Source: Hexactinellida sp. DTS-2022
Lineage: Eukaryota; Porifera; Hexactinellida
Direction of reading: 5' to 3'
Assembly: GCA_028753945.1 (NCBI GenBank)
Contig: JAPNXP010000006.1
Span: forward strand, 2,046,001 to 2,110,000
DNA: 64,000 nt
The notes beneath the pieces are model-generated. The model worked only from the letters and a program-made list of their open reading frames with translations. It had not been told where the DNA came from and searched no databases. Shown here piece by piece: positions 47,342-58,218 of this stretch. The first letter of the stretch is position 1. Each line of letters opens with the position of its first letter. A program made the position numbers and the translations under genes.

Positions 47342-47818
47342 CAGGGATAGTGAATCTGCTGTTAACAGCCATTTTGGCTGTTTGCTGTTAACAGCTAATA
47401 ATTCGTCCCCAATTGGCATTAAACCTTAACTGCATTTAAGTCACCATTAAGTTGTTAATTAACGCCAATTTAAGCTGTTAACTGTCAATGTGAGCTGTTA
47501 ACAGCCCAATTTAAGCTGTTAACAGCCAATTCTAGCTGTTAACAGCCAATTTTGAGCTGTTAACAGCCAATTCTAGCTGTTCAAATTCAATAATTGTATC
47601 AGTAAATTAAGGAAAAGGGACATGCAAAGAAAGTTATACCCAAAATGTTTAAATTCGAATTGTATATCGTGTTTACATAACAGTAAAAATTGAAACTAAA
47701 TCATTATATAATAATATTTCAATTATTGCAATGGTCAGCATCTAGCTGTTAACAGCTTCGATTTTCATTTGCTGTTAACAGCCAGTGGCTGTTAACAGCT
47801 TGGCTGTTTCCATCCCTG
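47342..47818. mobile_element. hAT-type MITE packed with GCTGTTAACAGC palindromes
   Basis: Ends CAGGGATAGTG and CCATCCCTG; flanks atcgtcat and atcatcat match at 7 of 8. Nine copies of the 12-bp perfect palindrome GCTGTTAACAGC, plus one partial, occur: two near the left end, four in tandem in the middle spaced about 20 bp apart, and three near the right end. Confidence 0.88.
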
Positions 47819-48469
47819 ATCATCATTTGTTATTAAATATATATATAGTGTCCTGTTGACTCAACAAACTGATCTCTATAAGATATAATGTAGATATTAT
47901 CTCAATCATAACAATAGATGTAAATTAGCCGATAAAACACTTGAGTGGCTTCTCAGCAGGGGTATTGATTGACTCCAATACGTTCGACTCCATGTGAAAT
48001 TCAAGTGCAAGAAGATTTTAGATAGGGAAGCGTATAGAAAAATTCCATACAATATTATTTCGATGCACAGACGGTCCCAATTGATAGCGCCACTTTTTTG
48101 AAGAGTAAACTACCAACTACTAAATCTATCATTTATATACCAATTTATCCATATTAATGAAACCTCAAAGTTTTCTAGTTCACTTTATTATCATGGATAA
48201 ATGAAATACAATTAGATAAAGAATAATAAAACACATGGACTCCTCATGAGCGGATCCAAGCAGGATCGGGTAAGGCGGTACCGGATCGAGCGTAGCGAGC
48301 GATAGTAATGTGGGGGAATTGAGAGTTTCCCCCCAGAATATTGTTCAAGACAATTATTCAGAAGAGAGACTAAATTGCAGCATTCTTGGGTGCTTCTTGG
48401 TACCACCTAATTTTGCATATTATTTTTTTCAAGGTGGGGCACGTGCCTTATCAGAGTTACTCCTACTAG

Positions 48470-48471
48470 AC

Positions 48472-48508
<37 letters not shown>

Positions 48509-48512
48509 TAGG
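48470..48512. repeat. GA microsatellite
   Basis: An imperfect 'gagaga' run with two 'gaca' interruptions. Confidence 0.9.
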
Positions 48513-48811
48513 AGAGAGGAGTTCCAAGACATGTTGTGTTTCGTATATGTGTTGTATTACAGTAGTTTATATGTTTGTATTTTGTATTTAGGTTTACTTA
48601 TTATCATTAAAAAATATATTAATTCCAAATAAATGTCTGGGTTTATTCTTCACAGGATATACTTGGTTGGGAAATATTTGACTTGATATGCACTTAAGTG
48701 CTTTTATGTTCACTCCCATAAGATTATTCTATTCCTAAAGTCCATCTATTACCGAATCCATGGTACATCTACTGTTAGGCCTTATATAGAGTAGGCTATG
48801 ATGCAAGCTTT

Positions 48812-49261
48812 AGGGAAGCCAGAAAGACTGGGGGGGTACAAACACTGCTGGACATGTCGAAGACGAAGTCATGCTCATTATATCAGCAGATAGAGGTATT
48901 TCTGACTCTGCAGACCGGGTAACAGAGATGTTTCAAAACACCCCTGCTTTTAGTGGAATTTCAGGTGTTGTTGATCTTTTCCAAGCACCAGCTGGGAACA
49001 ATGAAATCCCAATACGCGTAGCATCAAATAGCTTAACAGCATCAACAGAGGGTCCCGTTGAATTTGAAGGAAGTCCAATTTTAGGATCTCCAGAAGTTGA
49101 AATCCCGACATATAAGCCATCGAAGAAAAGTCGGAAGAGGAGGCGAAATGTTGATAACCAAGATGATTCTGTCGAGTTATTGAGTGCTGCAGTTTTGTAT
49201 CAACAGATGGCTATATTCTCAGCACTGCTTCAGTTGATAGAAGAGCAGAGGGTGTATTATA
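48812..49261 (+). pseudogene. Harbinger Myb/SANT-like partner gene, 3' part, broken by a foldback
   Basis: After a possible acceptor (ctttag) the sequence reads EARKTGGG, a motif found downstream of the Myb/SANT domain in Harbinger partner proteins. Past a shift in the G run it continues VEDEVMLIISADRGISDSAD, a Ser/Pro-rich middle, then KKSRKRRRN (a basic patch) and AAVLYQQMAIFSALLQLIEE, a terminal helix. The frame runs into the 3.8-kb foldback at 49262. If that insertion and one TATTATA copy are removed, the frame continues about 13 codons with a basic, Leu-rich tail to a TGA at 53107-53109. The N-terminal DNA-binding domain is missing, replaced by foldback-family sequence. Confidence 0.68.
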
Positions 49262-50184
49262 TACAGGGTAAAAACCCTAACCATCTAAGGAAGTTCCTAA
49301 CCAAACTTTTTAAGGTTTTAATTGATACTTTAGGTCACTAGGAATAGTTTAAGCCCAGACAACATTTTTGAAATTTGTTGGTTTTCACACAAACGGTGAC
49401 GTCATCACACGACTAATCTTTCACACTATCGGTAATAACTATTGATCTATATGTCGCCATGACATGAAAGTTGTATATTTGAATAGGGCGTAAGAAAACC
49501 TATCGATTGATGTATAAATTATTTTATTCAGACGTCATCTGTATTTTTGTTTATGACGTCATCATAAATTTACTTTCGAGGGATTCAGCTGTTTATCACG
49601 ACAAACGTCACTTTACTCGATTTGAATTATTATGTTGACCTTATGCATGTTATAAATAACTTCCGCAAAGGACGTACACACGTTTTCGCAATTTTCGGAA
49701 CTATAATATAGACTAATACTTAGTAAATATACGACAATAATCCACCGATACATATATTCCAATATGTCTGGTGAAAAGATTGTGCATTTTTTGAGATAAA
49801 AGCACCCAATTATGTACAGTTGTTGCATTTTAGCTACTGATCACCTTTAGCTATTGCGCATAGCCCAATTTATGGAAAATGAAATATTCAGGGGGTCAAA
49901 GATTAGTGCCCAATGGAATTCTCCGGCAGTATGAACCAAGGATAGACCATTCAAATGCATTCATTTCGACTGTATATTGTCAGATTCGTCCTCAGCACTA
50001 AATTTCCAGCATTTGAGGGCAATATTTACTATATTTGGGGAAATTATTCTTCGTTATTCCAGTGCAACAGTAGGAATGTTGTAACATTCCGATCTCAAAA
50101 TTGCTACTAGCCATATCGAGTGATACCTTGTTTTCTCGGCTCTGCGTACTGAGTGCGACTTTTGCTATTAGAAACACTCTAAAT

Positions 50185-50337
50185 CAGGGTTTTTTTAAGG
50201 TTGAGACCTTGGTGCAACTCAGCGCGGCCTTGGTGTAACTCAACACTGCAGAGGCTGCTGCCGACCCGAATCGTGGTGTAACTCCAAAAAATCTTAGTGC
50301 AAATTTTACACCAAGATCGGCCTTAAAAAAAACCCTG
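50185..50337. mobile_element. hAT MITE in the left arm (ancestral insertion)
   Basis: CAGGGTTTTTTTAAGG family, with a perfect duplication ctctaaat (50177-50184 and 50338-50345). Its mirror copy with the mirror duplication is at 51986-52138, so it was present before the arms were duplicated or was copied between them. Confidence 0.9.
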
Positions 50338-50399
50338 CTCTAAATATTAAAAAGTATGCAGGATTTTATACAGAAAAGTTTCCTATGATTACTCATTAG

Positions 50400-50584
50400 C
50401 AGTGTTTTTTTTAAGGCAAATTAGAGGCCCAAAATGGGCTTCTAATTTCTCTCAATGGGCCTCTAATTTTTAACGTGCTAAGTACTCAATATCATGAAAT
50501 GTAGAGTGAGAGCCTCTAATTGTTGGGGTGAGGGCCTCTAATTGTTGGTAGGGCCCTCTAAGCAAATCCTTAAAAAAAACACTG
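50400..50584. mobile_element. hAT MITE present only in the left arm
   Basis: Ends CAGTGTTTTTTTTAAGG and CCTTAAAAAAAACACTG with a perfect 8-bp duplication ctcattag (50392-50399, 50585-50592). The right arm has the uninterrupted site (gctaatgagtaatc) near 51925. The interior repeats 'gcctctaatt'. Confidence 0.93.
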
Positions 50585-50877
50585 CTCATTAGCATCCTAG
50601 AAACAATCACATCGCCAACTGGGGGTCAGGGGGGCGCTGTTAGCCCTCCAGTGGGGTCCAGGGGAAAAGCCCCTGGAAGCCAGTAACAATATTAGAGTAC
50701 TAGTACTAGATCCAGCAGTAGAGTGCTATTGCTATTCGCCAAGGAAAAATAGGGGCGATGCCAGGATGCCCCAACCTCTGTATAAAACCCTGGTATGTAT
50801 TGTTCCATATTCCTGCACAAGGCATAATGACCCAGAAATTTTGATTCGGCATTTTCAACACCCATAATGCTTCAATA

Positions 50878-51042
50878 CAGTAGATGTCGGATATGCACAC
50901 CGGTTATAAGAACATATCGGATATAAGCACATTATGTTGGAAAACGTTTGCCATGTATAATTTATGTCGTTTATAACCACATGCCGCTTATAAGCACCAT
51001 AAGTGCAGTTCCCGACGATGTGCTTATAACCGGCATCCACTG
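50878..51042. mobile_element. Pogo/Tigger-like MITE present only in the left arm
   Basis: Starts CAGTAGATGTCGGATATGCA; the right end, inverted, is CAGTGGATGCCGGTTATAAG. TA on both sides (50876-50877, 51043-51044). The right arm shows the empty site near 51638 (aatattgaagc continuing into tttgg). Confidence 0.9.
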
Positions 51043-51985
51043 TATTTTCAAATAAAAGGGATTGTTTCAATAATATCATTTATGCAAGGTCCTTGTGTCT
51101 AATTAGTATCCATTGCTGAATTCTTTATCCAAAGTATCTATTTGCATGGCCGTAAATCCGTAAATAGTGGGAGGATGAAGTACCACACTTCATATTACTT
51201 ATTAATAAAGATAAAATTCAAAAATAATATCAAAAGTAGACTGAAATTTCCATAGATCTTTCTAAGTATTTCAGATTTACTAGCAAATTCCCTTGCTAAA
51301 TAATCAACGTATAGCTTTCAAATGCTATAATAATAGAAATAAATTTGGCATTTTAATGCTGAAGATTTGTTTAGAAAGTAGTCGGAAGATACTCCATTAA
51401 GGCATCCTCTAAACACAAAATGGGGGTATGATTGTATGGAGCATCACATCCACTCCAAAGGATGGGGATATATCCCCCACCAATCCCCCCTGGACATACG
51501 CCCACGTCTATTTGGCATAATTGGCATTTATTCTAGTTCAAATAATAATAAATTCTAACTACTTTCAGCAATTTATCGTTAATTAGACCAAGAACCTTGC
51601 ATTAATAACATCATTGAAAACAATCCCTTTTTTGGAAATATTGAAGCATTATAGGTGTTGAAAATTCCGAATCAAAATTTCTGGGTCATTATGCCTTGTG
51701 CAGGAATATGGAACAATACATACCAGGGTTTTATACAGAGGTTGGGGCATCCTGGCATCGCCCCTATTTTTCCTTGGCGAATAGCAATAGCACTCTACTG
51801 CTGGATCTAGTACTAGTACTCTAATATTGTTACTGGCTTCCAGGGGCTTTTCCCCTGGACCCCACTGGAGGGCTAACAGCGCCCCCCTGACCCCCAGTTG
51901 GCGATGTGATTGTTTCTAGGATGCTAATGAGTAATCATAGGAAACTTTTCTGTATAAAATCCTGCATACTTTTTAATATTTAGAG

Positions 51986-52138
51986 CAGGGTTTTTTTTAA
52001 GGCCGATCTTGGTGTAAAATTTGCACTAAGATTTTTTGGAGTTACACCACGATTCGGGTCGGCAGCAGCCTCTGCAGTGTTGAGTTACACCAAGGCCGCG
52101 CTGAGTTGCACCAAGGTCTCAACCTTAAAAAAACCCTG
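51986..52138. mobile_element. hAT MITE in the right arm (mirror copy)
   Basis: Mirror of 50185-50337, flanked by atttagag on both sides (51978-51985, 52139-52146). One or two homopolymer lengths differ between the two copies. Confidence 0.9.
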
Positions 52139-53409
52139 ATTTAGAGTGTTTCTAATAGCAAAAGTCGCACTCAGTACGCAGAGCCGAGAAAACAAGGTAT
52201 CACTCGATATGGCTAGTAGCAATTTTGAGATCGGAATGTTACAACATTCCTACTGTTGCACTGGAATAACGAAGAATAATTTCCCCAAATATAGTAAATA
52301 TTGCCCTCAAATGCTGGAAATTTAGTGCTGAGGACGAATCTGACAATATACAGTCGAAATGAATGCATTTGAATGGTCTATCCTTGGTTCATACTGCCGG
52401 AGAATTCCATTGGGCACTAATCTTTGACCCCCTGAATATTTCATTTTCCATAAATTGGGCTATGCGCAATAGCTAAAGGTGATCAGTAGCTAAAATGCAA
52501 CAACTGTACATAATTGGGTGCTTTTATCTCAAAAAATGCACAATCTTTTCACCAGACATATTGGAATATATGTATCGGTGGATTATTGTCGTATATTTAC
52601 TAAGTATTAGTCTATATTATAGTTCCGAAAATTGCGAAAACGTGTGTACGTCCTTTGCGGAAGTTATTTATAACATGCATAAGGTCAACATAATAATTCA
52701 AATCGAGTAAAGTGACGTTTGTCGTGATAAACAGCTGAATCCCTCGAAAGTAAATTTATGATGACGTCATAAACAAAAATACAGATGACGTCTGAATAAA
52801 ATAATTTATACATCAATCGATAGGTTTTCTTACGCCCTATTCAAATATACAACTTTCATGTCATGGCGACATATAGATCAATAGTTATTACCGATAGTGT
52901 GAAAGATTAGTCGTGTGATGACGTCACCGTTTGTGTGAAAACCAACAAATTTCAAAAATGTTGTCTGGGCTTAAACTATTCCTAGTGACCTAAAGTATCA
53001 ATTAAAACCTTAAAAAGTTTGGTTAGGAACTTCCTTAGATGGTCAGGGTTTTTACCCTGTATATTATAGATTGAAACGTCTAAGACTGATGGAAAAATCA
53101 TGTAAATGATTTCCAACAATCATATGAATAAATATATAAACCCTTTCTCTATGGTAATGCATATTAGAACTAGAATTACATTTAAAACAATGTAGGTATG
53201 TTTATTCATACAATCAGTAATATCCTGCTACGAATTATATCATGTGATTAGTAGTGTCTGATTACACACAATACCAGAAACCTTTCAAAAATATTTAACG
53301 TTTATCTGAAAGTTTAATATTCAATCAGGTAGATTAAATGTTCGATAGAAGTAAATTTGAACAACGTTTATGAAGTAATTAGTGAAAATCGAATCAAATA
53401 CAATACTTA

Positions 53410-53570
53410 AGACACCTCTCTAAGTAGCTTAAAGTTCGGTCTTAAGATCGAACTTAAATCTTAGTGAATACCGATCTTAGTGAATACGACTTAAGATCGA
53501 ACTTAAGACTTAAGCACTAAGATCGATCTTAAATACGATTTTAAGTTCTTAGTGAATACGGCCGCAGGAT
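53410..53570. repeat. Probable Harbinger terminus, second copy
   Basis: Ends cttagtgaatacggccgc, like 39236-39345, and contains repeated cttaagatcg, 'aagatcgatctt' and 'cttagtgaatac' phrases. It lies 0.3 kb beyond the projected stop of the Myb-like gene, so it may be the 3' end of the element that carried that gene. Confidence 0.5.
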
Positions 53571-53876
53571 AAGGCGGGTGATTCATTCAAATGAGAAAAT
53601 TGAATGTCCTATTCCCAGTTAGGATTTCCGATGAAAAGACGAATATTACCGGGACCGGGACTCAAACCGGTATCCCGGTCGTTTCCTAGCCTAGCATCGG
53701 TTAGGCAAACAATATATTGTAGTAGTTTTTTTTAACTATTTACCAGTTTCCATGATGCCATTATTTTCTTGGCAATATTAGTTTGTTATTATTTATGTAA
53801 ATATAATATACAAAGTATAGATTATCTAATGTTTCAAGTAGGCATGTAGAATTTTCTTTATCGTTATTTACTTTAG

Positions 53877-54233
53877 ATTGCGAATCACAATGAACGTCAA
53901 ATTAAACAACATATTCGTGAAAAATTGGAGCGGATTAAGCGACAAAAGGCTATCGGGCAGGACATCTATGAATTTTCAGGGTCTGATGAAGATACTTCTC
54001 AGGCACCGAAAAGGCAGCGCGACTTGTCTTCTCAGCCCTCCATTGATAATGATACAATGAAAGATAATCGAAAAAGAAATCCTAATGATTTTCCTTTGAA
54101 TGAACAAAAATCACCTGATTCAAAGGACCTTGATAGCACATTGAAACGAACAGAGGGAGATTTAACTCCCGTATCAAGTATTGTGGGATCAAGGTTAATT
54201 TCCGATATTTTGTTTAATTTTAATGATTGTTCG
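53877..54233 (+). CDS. Post-kinase exon of the Misshapen/MAP4K4-type gene
   Basis: After a T-rich tract and TTTAG the exon enters in phase 0 with IANHNERQIKQHIREKLERI, aligning with the NERQ...DHIDR segment that follows the kinase domain in MAP4K4/TNIK. YEFSGSDED then matches the family's YEYSGSEEE acidic motif. The rest (KRQRDLSSQP, KRNPNDFPLNEQKSPDSKDL, and so on) is hydrophilic and low in complexity, as expected for the start of the long linker region. The end is uncertain: the open frame runs to 54272, and I chose the donor tcg/gtaggt at 54234, which keeps phase 0. Phase agrees with the exon ending at 33089. The coiled-coil and CNH exons are not in the window. Confidence 0.82.
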
Positions 54234-54364
54234 GTAGGTATTATGGAGGTATCATCGTTCAAAATGCATTAATGTTGAATATGCGAGTTAAGCATAGAAT
54301 TACGATTATAGTAAATTTACTCCACACAAAACCATTATTTATCTAGTTAGAAATATTTTATATA

Positions 54365-54512
54365 CATCCATTTCCACCATTTTCCAATCTTTTAACTTGT
54401 TTTCCTATAATTCACGTTGAAAGCTGACTTCTGGGTTCACTTTGAATTTTCATTAATTTAAACACACAAACAAACATACAAACACTCTACAATCGAATTT
54501 TAATAACATAGA
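54365..54512 (-). mobile_element. Helitron fragment, 5' end
   Basis: Read on the minus strand it begins TCTATGTTATTAAAATTCG and continues through a single copy of the unit tandemly repeated at 59378-60092 (tataattcacgttgaaagct). The 3' end is absent. It lies just downstream of the kinase exon. Confidence 0.65.
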
Positions 54513-55330
54513 TTATTATGCATAATAGATTTACAGAGGATTGTAGCAACATTTCTTTGTCCAAATTGAAAATTGTCTCTTCATTACATGATAAACTGAT
54601 CCATAGCTTTCATTTAAAGTCATTTAGTTCTGTAGAGTATAATTGTGGTGGAATCATATTTCCGTATGTTTGTGTTTCGTGGAGTAGATGGTTATACTGT
54701 ATTGGACAATTGCATTAATTTAGTTTATATGTTTGTTACAAGCATTTCAATTCATTTGTATATTGGCCTTATTCGTTAGAAATGTGAAGGGATGAGATAG
54801 TTACAGTTAACAAGATATTAATTAAATAACTATCCACTCTTCATTGTAAAAATCAGATGAAGAAGGCCCCGCATCCACTACTATCTACATTGAGCTCTAA
54901 TGACGGAATTTTACATTGTTTGTATTTGATTTGTCCCTTTGCTAAATGAGTAAGTTATTTTGATTCATTTTGTTTTCAATTTTCTTTGTTATAAATTACA
55001 AATTTTAATTTGTCAAACAATGTAAATATCTCTTTTGAGTCCTTTAAATCCATTGGAACCTCACAATGTATCTAATTCAATGTTTACTCATATTATATTT
55101 AACTGCCAACAATACTTGGTTACCTTATTACAAATGAGGAACATCTAAATCTGATCCGATTTCCTGGAGTTCTGTATTCCGAAGTATCGCAAGAACATTA
55201 CTTGTAACTAATTAATACAGTAACAGTAGTTAACTTTAGGAATCTTTCGAAACTGTCTGAAACTTTATAATTTCATAATTCACTCGTCTATTGATATTAT
55301 TCTCACTTATAGACTTTTATGCTACTTAAT
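54513..55330. other. no gene seen
   Basis: AT-rich, presumably intron of the kinase gene. No downstream exon recognised. Confidence 0.45.
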
Positions 55331-55338
55331 ACTGTGTC

Positions 55339-55538
55339 CAGGGGTTTTTTTAAGGTTGAGACCTTGGTACAACTCAGCGTGGCCATGGTGTAACTCAACA
55401 CTGCAGCGGCCGCGGCCGACCCATAATTGTGGTATAATTAACTCAACACTGCAGAGGCCGCTGCCGACCCGAATCGTGGTGTAACTCCTAAAAATCTTGG
55501 TGCAAAATTAACACCAAGATCGGCCTTAGAAAATCCTG
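55339..55538. mobile_element. hAT-type MITE, CAGGGGTTTTTTTAAGG family
   Basis: Ends CAGGGGTTTTTTTAAGG and CCTTAGAAAATCCTG; flanks actgtgtc and actttgtc match at 7 of 8. It has the same interior phrases as 1946-2140, with one segment ('aactcaacactgcag') duplicated. Confidence 0.85.
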
Positions 55539-55771
55539 ACTTTGTCTAATAATTACTATGTGTCTAATAATTATAATAATATCCAGTTTTACCTGGGATC
55601 AATGAAAATGGTCTCGCACGCACAGTATCTTAAAACTGTAGTTTATAGGAAATAGGCATTTGGGTTGCTGATACGCAAAAGTAAAGTATTACTGACATAT
55701 ATGTTACGTATTGATTGCTGGGAATTGCCACAATGTGGCAAAATGGCGGTTATGGAATAATAGGTATTTAC

Positions 55772-56306
55772 CAGGGAATGAAAGGTCAACGAACGAACTT
55801 ATTGAACTTGAACTGAACGGACTGAACGCATGCTTTTAAGGGATTCACGGTGAACGAACTGAACGAACGTCAACGGTTTCCGAATGGCAATTGAACGAAT
55901 TGAACGGATTGAACGAACTGAACTGAACGAACTAAACTGAATAAAGATAAATTACAAATATAGATCCATTAAATATAATAGGTGACTGCAAAAGTGCTGA
56001 TTCCGGACATCCCTAGTGGACTCATGTCTCTTAGCTTAGATTATAGCTTCTTATACTGAACTTAAAACAGCTTGGAGGACCCACTGACTGTACACTGAAT
56101 GAACTGAACTAAACGAATTGAACGAACTGAATGAACTTAATTGAACGGATTGAACGAACGCGGGTTAGCCCGTGAACGAACTGAACGAACGCTGGTGGAC
56201 CGTGGAGCTGAAGTTAGGAGGTGAACTTGAACGAACTGAACGTGCGTCAATTTGAGATGAACTGAATTGCGTCAATTCAGTCCGTTCGTGAACCTTTCAT
56301 TCCCTG
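55772..56306. mobile_element. hAT-type MITE, CAGGGAATGAAAGGT ends, filled with 'gaacgaact' repeats
   Basis: 535 bp with a perfect 8-bp duplication gtatttac (55764-55771, 56307-56314). The interior is largely a degenerate 'tgaacgaac' repeat on both sides of a unique AT-rich core. Confidence 0.92.
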
Positions 56307-56314
56307 GTATTTAC

Positions 56315-57576
56315 GTCAATGGTACGCAGAAAAGTTGTATTAATACAGGTAGGAAATTAACTCCGTAAATTTCAAAATGTTGTTAGTTTTTTGCTATCTG
56401 GTCTACAAAATGTGAAAATGACATCACCATTTATTAATTTAGAATTTTTTACGATGGGTCATTTATAATTCGATATTAACTACTCTAAATTCCTATGCTA
56501 GTTGGTAAATACATCATGTATGCCATTGTATGGCATCGCACTAGCTGCATTATCTTAGGTTAGAATATTTTCTATGGCGACAGTTAAGAAGAATAACATA
56601 TCTAAGAAATATATCAGTAACTAAATACATTGTGACCTCGAAACAACGAACTCTTCGATCAACCGAATGCCCCTCTCTACAAAGATTTCTGCATCAAATA
56701 GTTCAACCTTAGATAATCCGAACTGTAGATTATCTGAACCTTTTTGACTGGTTCCAAAAAGTTAGGGTAATCAAGGTTGCTCAGTAAAAAGAGTGGACTT
56801 TCCATTTTTGGTAATTTGGAACCTTTCTAAAAGTTATTAATATTTTATATGGTATTTAGGATATTTGTAACATTTGTTTCATCTGTGTAACCATGAACAA
56901 TTTTCTACCAGTACATGCTAGCTATTACACTAAATACGGACTGATATATCATGCACATTCTCTTCAAATGAAGTCTTGCGAGCTCAATTTTGACGAAATC
57001 CCCTAATATATTTGTTACATGCAACCATACACATTCTGAAATATTTTTAATCCGTAGCCACTAGTATCTGTTAAAATATAAGCGATGTGAATTTAAATTA
57101 TGTTAATAATTGTTTGCTGTAAACTAGAAGGGTAATTATTCAATTGAGTTGAATATTAACAAAGGACATAAATATAACCAGTCCGATTTCTTTCAACGCC
57201 ATATGGGAATTTGCATAATTTCGTTTGGGCGGCCTTGGGCGGGTCAAAAATCAAATAAAAAACAAATATAACATATATAGATTGAATCCACACTAAGCAG
57301 TTTTTTGTCAGACTGTGTCAACCAAAAGAAGCACACTAATCACACCTCAAAAATTCAGAGACCCCAAATTGGAAAAACTGACGAACATTGGTTAGATAAT
57401 TGTTTCAAAAACATTCGAATCTAGATGTAATCCTTGTAATTTCTCAGTCTATGGCATACTACATGCAAACTACTCAAATTAGACAAAAGTGCAAACGGAA
57501 TGTAGAATATCAACTTGAATTCGCACATATTTTGCGGTTTTTCAACAATTTAATTGTTATCCGAAAATTGACTTAG
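56315..57576. other. no gene seen
   Basis: AT-rich. The 56630-56760 section carries phrases like 'ttagataatccgaactgtagattatc', probably a decayed pogo-like MITE. Confidence 0.4.
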
Positions 57577-57842
57577 CGTGATTCCCCGAATAAGCGCCGG
57601 GGGCTTGAATAATCCCCGAGTCAATTAAAATGACATTGGAATGTTAAAATCTATACACATTAGTTGATCACTGAAATGTAATTCCATTGATTTTGGCAAC
57701 TTCGGTAAGTATACTGTTGGTGGAAACCATTGGAACCGACCTAAATATTATATTCTGGATTTTTCACAAAATTTCAGGATAATTTATTAATTTTTGCCCA
57801 CGAAAGCAATAAGCGCCGGGGCGCTTATTCGGGGAAATCGGT
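57577..57842. mobile_element. MITE with GATTCCCCGAATAAGCGCC ends
   Basis: Left gattccccgaataagcgcc; right, inverted, gatttccccgaataagcgcc. The right end also forms a short hairpin (aagcgccggggcgctt). Its relation to the element at 22366-22626 is suggested by the shared terminal pattern. Confidence 0.7.
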
Positions 57843-58050
57843 ACTTGAAATATATATTATTAGGCTCAGGTAGCAATTCAATGGATTAAAATTGCATTTC
57901 ATTCATCCATTGATATTAAAGTATAGTAAGAAAAGAAGAATAGACAAAATAATATTGTGAAATTTTTGCCTATTACGCCTATTTTCCACACTGTGAATTG
58001 AATGACAACATCAAATATGACGTACGCAGTTTCTTAAGTTTAGTTCTGGG

Positions 58051-58210
58051 CAGGGCAGGATTTACCCTTGAGTGGCCTGAAGGCTGAACCACACAAGTGG
58101 CCCTAACATGATCGACATTGGCCCGTAAGGGTCCTGTAGTGTCCTGTACATTGGTCCTGTAGTGGCCCGAAGGCTATGGCCTGCTTAGCCTAATGGTAAA
58201 TCCGGCCCTG
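58051..58210. mobile_element. hAT-type MITE, CAGGGCAGGATTTACC ends
   Basis: 160 bp. The right end, inverted, is CAGGGCCGGATTTACC. Perfect 8-bp duplication gttctggg (58043-58050, 58211-58218). The interior repeats 'gtcctgtagtg' and 'ggcc'. Confidence 0.93.
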
Positions 58211-58218
58211 GTTCTGGG

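Larger units (their letters stand above)
49262..53061. mobile_element. 3.8-kb foldback transposon (about 1.5-kb inverted arms)
   Basis: Starts TACAGGGTAAAAACCCT and ends with its near-perfect inverse. Arms pair symmetrically about 51161.5, so each outer position x matches 102323-x. A 71-codon chance frame on the left (49613-49828) is repeated identically, inverted, at 52495-52710. A TATTATA duplication flanks it (49255-49261 and 53062-53068). The left arm is about 1.86 kb because it holds two later MITEs; without them both arms are about 1.5 kb. The last 80 bp or so before the spacer (51121-51562) are visibly more diverged than the outer arms. No transposase is seen. Confidence 0.92.

Noticed and set aside
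49613-49828. 71-codon frame repeated identically at 52495-52710
   Set aside because: The identity comes from the inverted arms of the foldback; the peptide has no recognisable domain.
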